Origin: Nymphaea colorata
Lineage: Eukaryota > Streptophyta > Magnoliopsida > Nymphaeales > Nymphaeaceae
Direction of reading: 5' to 3'
DNA length: 64,000 nt
NCBI RefSeq assembly: GCF_008831285.2
Contig: NC_045138.2
Location: 8,029,205 to 8,093,204 of the forward strand
Both the position numbers and the translations under genes were made by a program. Shown piece by piece: positions 12,231-24,853 of the stretch. Below the pieces are notes generated by a model. That model worked only from the letters and a program-made list of their open reading frames with translations. It did no database searches and had not been told where the DNA came from. How positions within the stretch are numbered: the first letter of the stretch is position 1; each line of letters begins with the position of its first letter.

Positions 12231-12489
12231 CACCACACATGAACATTATTAGGTACACAAACATGAAAGCGAGAGATTAAATGCATGTGATCATACTACG
12301 ATAATCATAATTAAACTCTTGTGTTTCTAAATCACTAATTGTCTAAACACAAACTCCCATGATCGCCATCTACATTAGCAAACACTATTAAGCTACAAAC
12401 AATACATTAAGGTGTAATATGCACAACAAAGCGGAACAATTATAATGATGAAGACACATTTACACAATGTAACAAAAAAGTATAAAAAT

Positions 12490-15400
12490 TTACTTATATA
12501 ACTTTACTAAGATATAATGTGGATTGAGGTTCCAACAACATTTGGCCTAACAAGTAGTAGATCACCATCCTCTATGTTTGATTCAACTTGTATTTGTGCA
12601 TATGATTTACATGCAAACTGGTCGTCATTATGGTTAGTTGTCTCCTCATTGTCATTGTCAGTAGGTTGGGCTAGTACTCATAAACATCTCTTGGTTTTCT
12701 TTTTAGAACAACAAGCCACTTTGGTTCCATTGGATGTACTAATTCAACCTGACTATAAAAAATAAACGATTCTTCCTTCATGCATGAGTATTTTGTGTTC
12801 ACAAGAATAAACCCATGTTTCGTCTATTTTGATACCCTTACATGATTTATGACATCATGCCAATGACAACTAAAAACAAAATATTTCAAACATAGATGAT
12901 ATTCAATGTCCATAATTTCATTGATAGCACCATAATACACTGCTTCTCCACTAGTAGGTGTTCTGTCTCTAGCAATTGAGTAGCTTGACATTGTAAACCT
13001 CGACATCATGCCATTACTTTGTGTTCGACTTTGTTTTTCAACTATGCTTGTATGATATTGAAAACCATTGTGTATGTACCCCTTATACTGCCTGGCAACA
13101 ACTTGAGGATATTTTTTAATAGAACAAGCTCCTCCTTAGTGCTTTCAACTGAACCTCAAATACATGGCTCATGAATCTATGTCATAATACTTTTAATAAT
13201 ATTTAATTGTTGTAAAATTACTGCATAATGTATATAATGGATTTATTTAATAATCATGGCACACCATGTATTTCTTACACGATCGCAAAGCCAAGTTGCA
13301 ACTTCTTGTAATCCATGTGCTCTACTTCATAAAGAGTCTTCCTTCTATATTTCATCTTGACAATATGCTAGTGTTCTTTGCAAGACAATTTCACCTAAAA
13401 CATTAGGAATATCAATTACAATGCATAGTATTCCTAACCTTACCAAATGACTTATTTTTAATACTCATTGAAGAAAAAATGCACAAATAGGATGGTTACA
13501 TTGTATGAATATGTGTATTTTTGCCAACATTGATTTATACATTGTAACAACTTCGTAAGCTCCTGAAGGACGTCCTTTGTGTGCAACGCTACTTACACTT
13601 GATAGCATAGATTCAACATCATCATTTTGCTTGCTAGTCTATTGAACTGAGTCTTTACACAATTTAAGTAGCATGAGCAAAACTGTAAGCAATCATCTGC
13701 TATGTATCCTTCAACAATGCATTCTTTAGGGTTGTTTCTATTTCAAACGAAAATTTTGAGCTTCATTAAATATATAATACATGAAAAACGTAACTTCACA
13801 TAAGTTATTAATATTGCTTGTATATATGAAAATAAATACATCATCTAATAAGATTATGTGCATATAAAAAAACCATATGTGTACGGAGGTAGGTATACTT
13901 TTCCCACCTCATTTTATGGATGAACTGCATGTTTTAGGTTCATTTCTACCAAATTCAGTCATGCATTCAGGTGATCTTTGGACTTTCCATCTACATTTAA
14001 TCATGTACTGATGATGAACTCATAAATGTTTTTTTTTTCTATGTGCATAATGTCAAGATTGTGATATAACAAATTCATTTTCGAATAAGGTAATTATAAA
14101 AAGTATTTCTCTTCTTCCAATTACATTGAAATTTTTCATTTCTCTTGTCTCAGCTTATGATCCAAAGGCATACGATGACCCATATAACACACTTTCTTGC
14201 TATGAATTAATCTTTGTGAGGTTGTATCTTTGTGGCAACAAGGACATTCAAGTCTTCCTTTTGTTCTCCAACTTTACAAGACTTAATATGCTGGAAAATC
14301 ATTTATTGTCCACAAGAATGTTGCATGCATCTAAAACTGTTCCTTCTTTGACACATCGTATGTTTTCACTCTATCCCACAATATCAGCACCTCATCAACC
14401 AAGGGTTGTGAGAGTGCATTTATTTTGTTTCCAGTGACTTTAGCCTAGAAATTAACAAGGATAACAATGTCAAAAGTTATTTCATACTAACCCATGGTGG
14501 TAAATTATATTCAAACACTAAGACAGACAATCCATTGTATGTTGAACTTAATGTTCTAAATGATTTAAAACCATCAATTCCTAAACTTAGTCTAACATTA
14601 CGACTGTCTGCTACAAATGTTGGATGTGGCACATCAAATGTTTTCCATGATTTAGCATCCACAGAATGTCTTAGTAGACCATTCTTTGTATGATCTTCAT
14701 CTTGCTACCTCATGTCTGATGCAGTCTTTCTTGACACAAACAATCCTTTTGGCCTTGGAATCAAAGGGAAGTGGCATAATGTATTGATTGCCACTTTTCT
14801 TTCTTCATCTTGCTATATCCATGTGATTATCATTTTTCCACCTTGATTCATCAGGAATGTTCCACCTTTGTTTATCAATGTAATCTTTCTAAATTAGCAT
14901 ACAATTGCTTTGACAAACAACTATGTTTTTATAATTTAGACTCAAGCTAGTAATTATTTTCTTTGATTCATAGTATGTCAATGGCAGATGCACAAGTTGT
15001 TGAAATGCATCAACCAACAACTCTAATATGATGTCAAAAGCCATCTTACACAACTCACATAGACATTTGATGTGAAGTGAGCATAAGATAAATGATAGCC
15101 TCGTGCAGCAAAAAGCTGCTGGATATAACTCTTTCTTGGCTTCCTTTAGCAATTTCACAAACTCAGATTCTGATTCAGTGGGTCTTTCTGGCCCATTTGT
15201 ATCAACAACTTATGGGATATAATTAGAGCTCCATTCTTGACATGCGTCCATAATGAGCTCATCAATATGGTCAACATTATCTACTAAAAGTTTGACCAAC
15301 ATTGTTTGCTACTGGTACTATACTTTCAGTATGGTCATACCACCTTGTATAGCTTTCAATAAAACCGTTGTATACAACATGAACAAGAACAGTCACTACA

Positions 15401-15900
15401 ACATTCTTGAGTGCTTCTGATGGCTTAAACCGTAGGTAAAGACCCCCCCCCCCTCCCCCACCCTCAAACCATCGCCAAATCATATGTTGATGGCTCCTAG
15501 GCCGTTGGCAAAACACCCATAAGAACAAATATTCCTGACTTCTCAGGTCATTGGGAATGTGAACTATAGTGGTGACCATGCCACTGTCGGTATTGGCAGA
15601 GTAATCTCTATACCAATGATTAATTTCACTGCTATAGCCATTTTCCACCAAAGAAAAATGGTTTTCCCATATGAACCTGATGGTTATGCATTGTCTCGAG
15701 AAATATCATTGGCTATTCATTCAGTTGATGGCCTATACAAAGCATTAATGAAAGACAAATACAAGTTTAGATCACATATACACACCTGAGGCTAAGTCTG
15801 AATCCACAGTAAATAAACTTACCATTCGATCATTGCCTTCACTCATATATGTCTAAAAATTGGATCCTGGATGGGTTAGATGTATACCTTCAATCAATTT
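12490..15900 (-). pseudogene. CACTA (En/Spm) TNP2-like transposase, decayed
   Basis: Minus strand, in TNP2 order. The transposase-associated N-terminal domain ends with GFIESYTRWYDH (about 15331-15366). A region with ELYP and YYESKKII follows (14889-15158). The catalytic-domain block has DAKSWKTFDVPHPTF, NVRLSLGIDGF and YNLPPWVSMK (14477-14662). A DUF4218-like piece reads IVEGYIADDCLQFCSCYL (about 13670-13740). A DUF4216-like piece reads VYYGAINEIMDIEY (12824-13009), and a C-terminal KPRDVYEY lies near 12690. TNP2 proteins cut and paste CACTA elements in the nucleus. Stops and frameshifts lie between blocks and some gaps could be introns, so the copy looks dead. Confidence 0.88.
15443..15459. 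repeat. Poly-C tract inside the CACTA gene
   Basis: Eleven C, one T, five C. On the minus strand it reads as a glycine run within the N-terminal frame. Homopolymers of this kind cause frameshifts by slippage. Confidence 0.9.
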
Positions 15901-16145
15901 CATCAATTAGACATTAATCACGTTTAACAACTCCAATCACACTAAAACGGACCTTATAGATTGGCATATTTGTACTGTTTTTAGTGCTTTAAGATTCTAA
16001 GTTCTAACCAAGAGGTACTAAAGAGGCCAAAGGTTAAGTTAGATGGATTTTGTACTAAACGATCCTTTTGACTATGTTTTGGTGTGGTAAATTGCATTGA
16101 GTTCATTTTCTTGTCATTAGAAATTTAGGGACATAAGCAAATAAC

Positions 16146-17474
16146 CTGTAGGAGTGATCCCATGTTATGGTTCTTTGTAGCTTAGCCAACTTATAGCTAC
16201 AAAATTCCAGTTCCAAGAAGCACAACAATCCCTGCACCAACTATTCACAACTTAGATTGTATTCAACATAACAGAAGTGATGAAACAATAAAATTAATGG
16301 CTGGAAAAATTAGGAAAAGTTAATTTCCTAAAACAAATTTTACAACATATAGTTCAACATAGAACTAAATTTTAGTTGTCATGCTATACATGAAAACTTA
16401 GATGTTTAGTTCTGACTTTTAACACAACATGGACAAGTAAATGACTTAACAACCTTAGAAAGGTAATGAACAAAAAGAAAGAAAACTGCAATGATACGAC
16501 TGAGATAGATGAGAATTACCTGATTTTGGATGGCAAAGAAACAACAAGCAATGTCAAAGCCTTCAATTGAATATGATTTGCTTTCAAGAACATTGGCACC
16601 TACAACAATAGAAAGATAAAGCATGATGCTTATTAAATGGAGAAGATTGTTTGATCAGCAAAATACAATAAGCTAAGTAGAACCCTCTATGTTTGGAATA
16701 CTAATGAAGAAGAAAAAGTAGCCAAGAAGAAGGCAATCTGACTCTATATTCGTAGTTAGCATCAGTATAAAACATGGCTGAAACTTACCCACATAAGTGC
16801 ATAATATGAGGATGGCATCTGCCAGCATAAGTTCATATTTGTCATTCTTCCACCTCATTGCATTTCTTCCTTATCAAAGGTGCAATGAAAAAGATGACAT
16901 TCATCTATCTTCACTACCCACAAATGAACGAGATCAAGTTGATGCAAGATAGCTTAAAAGGTTAAGAAAAAAAAGGAGGGATTTCAAACCTTTTGATAAA
17001 GTTGGTCATCTGCACCTAATTTCATACATTGCCACAAAATGAGAACAATAAGTGAAACTTGCAAAATGAAAATGAGGCACAATCTATCCCTAAATTGATC
17101 CACAACAGGAAAATGAAAATGAAGCACAAAAAAATGAAATCAGAAAGCAGAATGATATTTGACACATTCTATCACCAGTGAAGAACCATGTCAAAAAAAC
17201 ATAGTAAATAAAGAAAAGGGAAGAAAGAGAGAGATAGGGAGGGAGATAATCGCTTGCTGAGGGGGCAGAGTTGCTTCTACTGCTTGTGCACATGATGCCC
17301 TAACACACCCTACTCAACCACAAATGCACGTTCAACCTATAAGAAGAAGGAGGACGAAGAGCTCACCTTTTCCCTTTCTAGAACCAGAAAACAAGAGACC
17401 CAAGAACTCTCTCTGCTCTTCTGTGCTTGGGATGCCCACGATTCCGAGAGAGAGTGAGAGATAGTGAGATACAT
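16146..17474 (-). CDS. Tentative five-exon gene, product unknown
   Basis: A minus-strand model in which each junction is phase-compatible: 17367-17474, 16990-17015, 16789-16853, 16520-16599 and 16146-16231. Donors are GTGAGC, GTTTGA, GTAAGT, GTAATT and a weak GTTATT; all acceptors end AG. The best pair is exons 3-4, which join as ADAILILCTYV with GANVLESKSYSIEGF and have a good pyrimidine tract before GTAG. A TATA-like AAATATAT lies at 17493-17500, so transcription could begin at or past the first ATG; the Met in exon 2 is an alternative start. I do not recognise the protein and the 3' end is not defined. It may be a captured gene fragment upstream of the CACTA transposase. Splice sites were chosen by eye, so chance agreement is possible. 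Confidence 0.3.
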
Positions 17475-17559
17475 GGGTGAAGCAAAGGAAAGATATATTT
17501 AGTGGGGTGATGTAAAGGAACCAAAAGGATTTAGTGCACTCACGCTATGAGCATTCCCT

Positions 17560-18057
17560 CAATGATATCCACCATTGACAGCCTCTCCACCGACGTGCTG
17601 CCTCCCATCAGCACTACTCATTTTTGAAGTAGTGAGTCGTCATGAACTCTATCCTGAAATTACTACATTTTTTACAATGACATTTAATATTTCCATCAAT
17701 AAATGCATTGCCCCCTTTTGCAAATTACAAAAAAACGTGCACTCCAGTAAAAAAATTCGACACTTGTCCTACATTAAACCACAAAATGATTTAATTAGTC
17801 CAGCATTGTTTCAAATATATGTTCCATAGTAACATTGTAACATGATACAATACTTATCTCAAACAACTACGTACAAAGTCCTCCTACATATACAATTTCA
17901 AATTATGACTTCATATTTTGCAACATATATATATATATAAGCACAAAATTATTACATGTCTCAAATGGATGCTTGAGTTACTTTCCCATGAGAATCAAAT
18001 TGAGCAACCCATACAACCTAAATGTGTTTTAGTTGTCATGTTTATTATTTCCAACCA

Positions 18058-18099
<42 letters not shown>

Positions 18100-18215
18100 G
18101 CCTACTTTTTATAAAACTACACCCGTATTCCCTGCTTTAGAGTTTCAAGACTTCATTAAAGATGTAAATTCACTGACATACTTGAATGTTCATCTCATAA
18201 TAATTTTATATGCAG
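17560..18215. other. Non-coding AT-rich DNA with (TA)n
   Basis: Contains (TA)n at 18058-18096 and a short one near 17927-17940. The string CACTAC...GTAGTG near 17612-17635 forms a small inverted repeat. No gene seen. Confidence 0.5.
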
Positions 18216-18501
18216 AGGCATGTAGATGCAGGTGCTGACATAACAGTTTCATGTGTTCCAATGGATGATAGGTGAGAACTGACTTTTTTTTAATCTTTCC
18301 ACCTGAAAAATGATAAATGAAGCTTCAATTTCTTGCCAAGCCTAAAAGTTTTTTAGTTACTTAGATTTTCACTTAGTAGCATAATATTCTTATCTATATA
18401 TTCAAGTGAACAACATACTAAGACACATCATGCTTCTGTTATGGCAGTCATGCATCTGATTGTGATATGAGAAACCCAAGGGTGCTGATCTAAGATCCAT
18501 G
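18216..18501 (+). pseudogene. ADP-glucose pyrophosphorylase large-subunit fragment
   Basis: Two exon remnants on the plus strand. Exon 18216-18271 follows a good acceptor (TATGCAG), reads HVDAGADITVSCVPMDD and ends at a GTGAGA donor. That is the strongly conserved ADITVSCVPMDDSRASDFG region of plant large subunits (glucose-1-phosphate adenylyltransferase, first committed step of plastid starch synthesis). The second, 18448-18501, restores SHASDC in phase, then lacks about 13-14 codons and resumes as EKPKGADLRSM in another frame before a GTATAA site. The intron between is 176 bp. No other exon of the gene was found within about 1 kb on either side, so this is an isolated, broken piece, perhaps carried here by a transposon. 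Confidence 0.85.
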
Positions 18502-20679
18502 GTATAATCCTTTCTTTTCCTTCATCTACTAGTTTTTCTCGCAATTACTGCACATTTTTCCCAAACCAGATTCCACATTCTACCAGCCTCTCAAGTAAGA
18601 ACTGCAATAGGTTGCAGCTTGTGACTTATCATGGTAAAACTGCAATAGATTGCAGTGAGCGGCTTATAATGTTCCACAAATAATTTCTTTTGAAGAACCA
18701 GCAAGTTAACCAACCATAAATTTTTGAAAACTTGTCTGAAATGATCTATGGAAATGAACAAGCAAAATAAAGGTAGCAAAATGAACAGATGAGCGAGACA
18801 CATTGATCTTGCACTTTAAAGCAAAAGGGCAAACAAGATATCAACAACAATACAAGCACCAGTTGGTAGCAAATTGTAGGTGATCGATATATCTTTTTCA
18901 CATTTTTATAGTTGGCATGAAGTGACAACACATAACATAAATTATGTGGTTCGCAGAATTTGCATTCTATAAAATTTCATTATACATAATAACAAGGCAC
19001 ATATATGGTCCAATTAATTTGAAAATCGTTCTCTCATTCACCACCAGAAAAAATCCATATGTGAATGACCTGGCATGCCGTTCAGGATTACAAGTTACAG
19101 AAATCTTTGTTTTGTGTAATTGAATAATCATCCTGAACATAGAAGTCATGAGTGTTAGCAACTACACTAGTCTAGAGAATAATTTCAATCAATAGATTTT
19201 ATCATCAAGCACTTAAACCTAGTTTGAATTGATTCTAGTGAGAGACTTTTCTTATTGAAGATTATACTTTCTTCTCAACTTCAAATTGAAAGGAGCTCAA
19301 GTATGTCATCAAGTAGGGTGGAAGATTCGGTAAAGAAAAAAAAAACTGCAATAATCAGAGGAATTCAAACCATGGTTTTCATGCTCTAGTACCAGCTAAA
19401 TGGTGAGCCAATAGCCACACAAGCAAACATGGAAGAAAAGATTCCATGATGACTCTGAATCTTGGTTACAACATTTAATCATGCATGGAGGATATCGAAT
19501 AAGACAGTCCCTAGAAAATAAACTATCCCCACTTAAGCTTTCAAGTAGGCACTGCAACCAAATAGGGACCAAAATAGAAAAGAATAATAAGGATACCAAG
19601 AATATTTCATTCTTAAATGGAAATAAATGGCTCAGCCATAACCCATTGCCATTCTTGTTCTTTAGAAGCCTTCGTAATAGTTACAAAGTGAATCCAAAAG
19701 CTTTGTGATTTTACTACAAATTGTAGACTTAGGCGGATATTTAGTAGGACAAGAGCATTAATCTAAATGAGGCAATACCTTGACTTGTCTCATGTGCAAA
19801 ATATGCTCATTGCAGAAAATATCATATATAAGCAGGCATTTAATGAAACAACCTGCTCTTGTCTTAATAGAACAAAAAGATGCTCTAATGACAAATGTGG
19901 TGGAGATCCACTCAATCATTCTCTAACTCAAGTTATAAAGTGAGCTCTTGAAGTTGGAGGGAATCATACTACAAGGGTCCCTTTCCATATCCTATCACAT
20001 ATTTAACATAGGAAACACAAAATCAAAGGGCATGGATGGGTAACCAAGAAACAACAAAAGCAATATACATCAGAACATCTTAGCAGCTTTAGAAAGACAA
20101 AGAATGGGGAACCAACAAATGAATTAGCTATTTGACACACAAAAAGTGATGGAAAAGGAAACAAGACAAAACAGAACATATCAACTGGTGATCATTTTGA
20201 TGGGTCATATATTAACTGGTTAACAATCAAAGAAAGAAAGTAGGGAGCATTGGGAGTGAAAAATGTATTATGCTCCCACCAAAACATGAGCAAACAAAAA
20301 GAAGCCCCTATCTCTTGCACAAAAATAGGATGCACAAAAGAACAACGTCTAGCCCTTTATATACATCTACCATCTCTTTGACGCACCCCTACCTCAGCAC
20401 TTGCTTCCCACTCTGCACCTTATCAGCATCCATGATAGGCATTGGTAAGTTTCATTGATAAAGTTCTTCAACTTCAATTCCTTGGTTTCTCAAGTTACAC
20501 TGAGTAAAATTTTGAGGGGATAATTGTATATCAAAAGGGGCAGGATGTATAGATGTCGATATACCGCAACATAAAGCCAAAGGCAAAAATATAATAAAAA
20601 TATCAGTTGCAAATCAATATATGAACGTAGTTTTTTTGCATACAGCAAGAAAAAGAAGAAGAAGATAAAAGGCTTACCT
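18502..20679. other. Non-coding DNA without recognised features
   Basis: Only short frames on both strands. No downstream exon of the pyrophosphorylase gene and no transposon domain recognised. Confidence 0.5.
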
Positions 20680-20684
20680 TAGAT

Positions 20685-20919
20685 TGTATCGGATAAGAAG
20701 GAAAGATCTAGAACCTACTTTTAAGAAAAGATAATATCAAGAAAATCCTATTAACCATTATCTGTAAATTATATGTTGTAATGTATTGATTTGTAACCTC
20801 TATATCCTATGATTTGTGGGTTTGTATGTCTTTACAAACTCAAAGGTGAATGAAATATATGTGTGATTCTTTTTTACTCATTCATCTCTCTTGTTTCTCT
20901 CTTTATCTCTCATGCCTCT
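20685..20919 (+). repeat. 5' LTR of element 2
   Basis: Starts TGTATCGGATAAG and ends CTCATGCCTCT if the 5-bp target duplication is taken at face value. The two LTRs align over their whole length with scattered substitutions and small compensating length differences. Confidence 0.9.
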
Positions 20920-20926
20920 TTTCTAA

Positions 20927-20938
20927 TGGTATCAAAGC
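20927..20938 (+). other. Primer binding site of element 2
   Basis: TGGTATCAAAGC differs by one base from the usual copia sequence TGGTATCAGAGC, complementary to initiator methionine tRNA. It lies seven bases after the inferred LTR end. Confidence 0.85.
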
Positions 20939-20981
20939 TTCTTTGAGACAAAGAGAGATACTACCCACCACAGCTCATCAC

Positions 20982-22130
20982 ATGGCCACTAAGAACTCTT
21001 CTATTTCTCCTGTTGATCAGGCTGATGTTTTTGGTGATCAAAATCAGTCTCCTTCTTCTTGCACCATTTTGATAATCCTGATGTCATTCTCGTGACCAAC
21101 CCACTTGTTGTGGACCACTACTCTACTTGGTGATGGGCAATGAAGATGACTCTTAGTGCCAAGAACAAGTTTGGATTTGTTGATGGTTCTATTCCAAAAC
21201 TGGCAACCATGAGTTCAGACTATATGGCATGGGTTCGCTGTAATGACTTGGTTCATTCATAGCTTCTTAATTCATTATTTAAGGAAATTGCAAACATCGT
21301 CATCTATGCCAGAGAAGCTCACGAGGTTTGGATCGATCTTCAAGACCAATTTTCTCAAGGTAACGCTACTCGTATTTATCAATTGAAGAAGATGATATCT
21401 GATTTGCGGCAAGAACAAAATTCATTGGTTGCCTACTTTACTACTCTCAAAACTTTTTGGGATGAAATTGGATCTTACTCAACTATGCCTACAGGTACCT
21501 ATGGTGCATTCAAAGTGTTTCATTCATGCCAAGATTGTGAAAAAGTCTATCTGTTTTTAATGCGGTTAAATGAAAGATTTAGCACTCTTCGCAGTCAGAT
21601 TCTTGCTATCAACCTCCTGCTTAACATAAATAAGGTCTATTCTATGCTGCTTTCAAGAGGAGATTCAACATCTTCTCATTCCTCAAATTTCTGGCTCCAA
21701 TAACGCATCTCTTGCAGCCAAATCTTCTCTTGCTTCTTTTATAAAAAATAATCATGCAAAGTTGTCTAATGCTACTCGCAATCATCCTTGATCAAAATGT
21801 GATCATTGTGGAATGCTTGATCACATAAAGTCTTGTTGTTATGTGCTTCACGGCTACCCTCTAAATCATCCCAAGGCTGCATGTTCAATGTCTAATTCTT
21901 CTAAAACTGAAAAGGAACATCAGGGAGAAACGTCGGCAAACACTGACAAGGTCAGTGTTGTTCTGTCCCAACTTACCAAAGATCAGGTCAGTCAATTGGC
22001 ATCTTGGTTGAATCATGATACTTTACCAGCTACTGCAAATCTTGTAGGTAAACAATCATTCACACCTCATTTTCCTTAGGTTATCAACACCAGAGCCTTA
22101 GACCACATGACACCTCATTTCCATTTACTT
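20982..22130 (+). pseudogene. Copia Gag and protease remnant of element 2
   Basis: Begins MATKNSSISPVDQADVF after the leader. It continues with Gag segments (WAMKMTLSAKNKFGFVDGSI, EVWIDLQDQFSQGNATRI, QLKKMISDLRQEQNSLVAYF), a zinc-knuckle CDHCGMLDHIKSCCYVLHGYP near 21797-21859, and a protease remnant where the usual DTGAxxHMT is degraded to NTRALDHMT near 22085. Frame changes occur near 21090, 21700 and 22080. In a live element Gag packages the RNA and the protease matures the polyprotein. Confidence 0.87.
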
Positions 22131-22393
22131 TCTGATATTAAAAATCTGCTTAAACAACGTGTGATCAAGCTACCAAATGGACATCAAATGATATTCTCCA
22201 TGGAATAGTCCATCTTTCAACCAATATTCAACTCACTAATGTTCTATACATTCATGATTTTAAATACAACTTACTGTCAGTTCCAAAGCTCACCAAGACT
22301 ACTAATTGTATTGTTATTTTCTCCTAGTAATAAGATAGTTCATATATGGCATATGAAACTTGGACATCCGTCATTTGATAAGACTTTCTTTTT

Positions 22394-23255
22394 TTGAATA
22401 AAAACATTTCTTTTTTCAAATATGATTTTCCTTGTGATGCTTTTCATAAAGCTAAGTTTACCCGCTTGCCATTTCCAACTAGTACTAGTAGAGCAAGTGA
22501 TCCTTTCACCTTGATCCATTGTGACATTGGAGGGCGATATGCCACGACTTCACGCGTGAGAGCACATTATTTTTTCACCATAATAGATGATATGACATTA
22601 TCTACTTGGGTTTTCTTGATGAGGTTTAAATCTAAAACTTTCTCTTGTTTAACTCACTTTTATGCCATGGTTTTACTCAATTTAATATCCATGTAAAATG
22701 TGTTCGAAGCGATAATGTGTTGAATTTATAACCCATAATATGCAAGTGTATTTTAATGATCATGGCATAGAACATCAAACCTCATGTGTTGGGACTCCAC
22801 AACAAAATGGACGTGTTGAGAGGAAGCATCGTCATCCACTAGATGTGGCACGAGCACTTACGTTTCAAACCAACCTACCAGCTAACTTTTGGGGAGAATT
22901 TATTTTGACAGCGACATGTTTAATTAATAGAATGTCATCAACTCTTTTGAATGACAAGTCTTCATTTGAACTTCTTTGCAATAAAAAACTCAATTATGAA
23001 GACTTGTGTGTTTTTTTATGCCTATGCTATGCCAAAAATTTAAATCCTACACGCAAGTTTTCATCACGTGCTGACAAATGTATTTTTGTAGGTCATCTTC
23101 ATAATAAAAAAGGGTATCATGTATATGATTTAGATACCAAACAGCTTTCTACAAGTAGAGATATATCATTTTTTGAGGACCATTTTTCATTTCTAATTGA
23201 AAAATGTCTTGCAAATGATTTGAACAATATCGTTTTGCCTCATCCTCAAGAATAA
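22394..23255 (+). pseudogene. Copia integrase remnant of element 2
   Basis: Two frames, 22394-22696 and 22740-23255. The first holds DPFTLIHCDIGG with the first catalytic Asp region; the second has GIEHQTSCVGTPQQNGRVER, the conserved catalytic-Glu segment, then FWGEFILTATCLINRMSS and the C-terminal KCIFVGHLHNKKGYHVYD. The catalytic region between them is frameshifted. Integrase joins cDNA ends to target DNA in the nucleus. Confidence 0.9.
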
Positions 23256-23275
23256 TATTTTGGGAAGAAATATAT

Positions 23276-24613
23276 GTCATCTTGTCAGAATGGTGTTCCT
23301 GAAGACTCCTCCAATGTGACATTTGCTCGAGTTGCAAAATTGACAACCATGCGAATGCTTCTTGCTCTTGCTTCAATTCAAGAATGGCATTTATATCAAA
23401 TGGATGTTAGTATTGCATTTATACATGGAGAAATTGCATGACGAAATATACATGACCATTCCACCAGGGCTTCTTCGTGAGGGGGAGTATCCTAGTAACA
23501 TAGTGTGCCGACTTCATAAGCCTCTTTATGGACTCAAACAATTGCCACGCTGGCTTTATAAGTTATTATCAGCACTTATAGATGCTGGTTTCATTCAATC
23601 ATTAGCTGATCACACTCTATTTACTTGAAAACATGAAAAATAGTTTATATTATCCTTGTATATGTTGATGATTTTATAATTGCAGGGAATGATGAACAAG
23701 ATATTGCTTCAATTAAGCTATATCTACATTTCAAATTTCATATTAAGGACTTGAGAATACTTAAGTATTTTCTTGGTATAGAAGTTGCAAGAGTGCCATC
23801 GAGAATATTTTTAAGTAAAAAAAAAGTACATATTGGATATTTTGAATGATGCAAGTTTAATGGGAACCAAGCCTATTGATTTCCAATGGAGCAAAAAATA
23901 TGGTTGACTCCAAATGATGGTATTCTACTGAAAGATCCAGCTAAATATAGGAGGTTAGTTAGACATTTGATTTATTTGACTATTACCCATCCAATAATGT
24001 ATTCGGTTCAGGTTCCTAGTTAGTTCATGCAATCGCCACGAACCACAAACTATGAGGTAGCACTCCGAGTATTAAAATATTTGAAGTCTTCACCAGCGAA
24101 AGGAATATTTTTATCATCGTCAAGTGAAAAACAATTGTGAGTTTATTGTGACTTAAACTGGGCGAGTTGTCCAACCACTCGGAAATTAGTAGTGGATATA
24201 TTGTGTTTATAGGAAATAGTCCTATATCTTGGAAATCAAAGAAGCAATCTACTCTCTCCAGATCCTTTGTCGAGGCAGAATACCAAACAATGGCTATGAC
24301 AACTTGTGAAGTAATTTGGTTAAAAACCTTATTGAATTATTTAGGATGGACTCATGATAAACCAATCAATTTATACTATACCAACCAAGTAGCTTTGCAT
24401 ATTTTCACAAATCCAGTTTTTCATGAAAGAACCAATCACATAGAGCTGGATTGTTATTTTGTAAGAGAAACAATTCAGCAAGGAATAATTCAACCACATC
24501 ATGTATCGTTATGTTTCCAAATAGCAGATATTTTCACCAAACCATTAGGGAGAGACATTTTTCAAAATCTAAGTGTCAAGTTGGGTGGTTCAGATTTGCA
24601 CACGCCAACTTGA
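23276..24613 (+). pseudogene. Copia RT-RNase H remnant of element 2
   Basis: Integrase passes almost directly into FARVAKLTTMRMLLALAS and then QMDVSIAFIHGEI, so the N-terminal half of RT (fingers, KARLVAKG region) is missing. Then PPGLLREGEYPS, CRLHKPLYGLKQLPRWLYKL, a YVDDF catalytic motif near 23662-23676 and LKYFLGIEVAR. RNase H covers about 24130-24613 with ISWKSKKQSTLSRSFVEAEY and QIADIFTKPLGRD, ending at a stop shortly before the purine tract. Several stops and frameshifts. Confidence 0.9.
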
Positions 24614-24618
24614 GGGGG
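24611..24618 (+). other. Polypurine tract of element 2
   Basis: TGAGGGGGAG abuts the 3' LTR, the expected plus-strand primer site. Confidence 0.8.
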
Positions 24619-24853
24619 AGTATCGGATAAGAAGGAAAGATCTATAATCTATTTTTAAGGAAAGATAATATCAAGAAAATCCCATTGATCATTATGTATA
24701 AATTATCTGTTGTAAATTTTTGATTTGTAACTTTCATATCCCATGATTTGTGGATCGGTATACCTTTAAAAACTCAAAGGTGAATGGAACATATGTGTGA
24801 TTCTTTTTTATTCATTCATCTCTCTCGTTTCTCTCTTTATCTCTCATGCCTCT
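24619..24853 (+). repeat. 3' LTR of element 2
   Basis: Same length as the 5' LTR. Its first base is A instead of the T of the terminal TG. Followed by the target duplication TAGAT. Confidence 0.9.

Larger units (their letters stand above)
20685..24853 (+). mobile_element. Ty1/copia LTR retrotransposon (element 2)
   Basis: 4.17 kb with two 235-bp LTRs (20685-20919 and 24619-24853). It has a target duplication TAGAT (20680-20684 and 24854-24858), a methionine-tRNA-type primer site after the 5' LTR and a purine tract before the 3' LTR. Gag, integrase, RT and RNase H follow in copia order on the plus strand. Less decayed than element 1 but frameshifted, with part of RT missing. Confidence 0.94.

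Noticed and set aside
15277-15651. 124-codon frame as a separate gene
   Set aside because: It contains the conserved N-terminal block of the CACTA transposase and belongs to that pseudogene.
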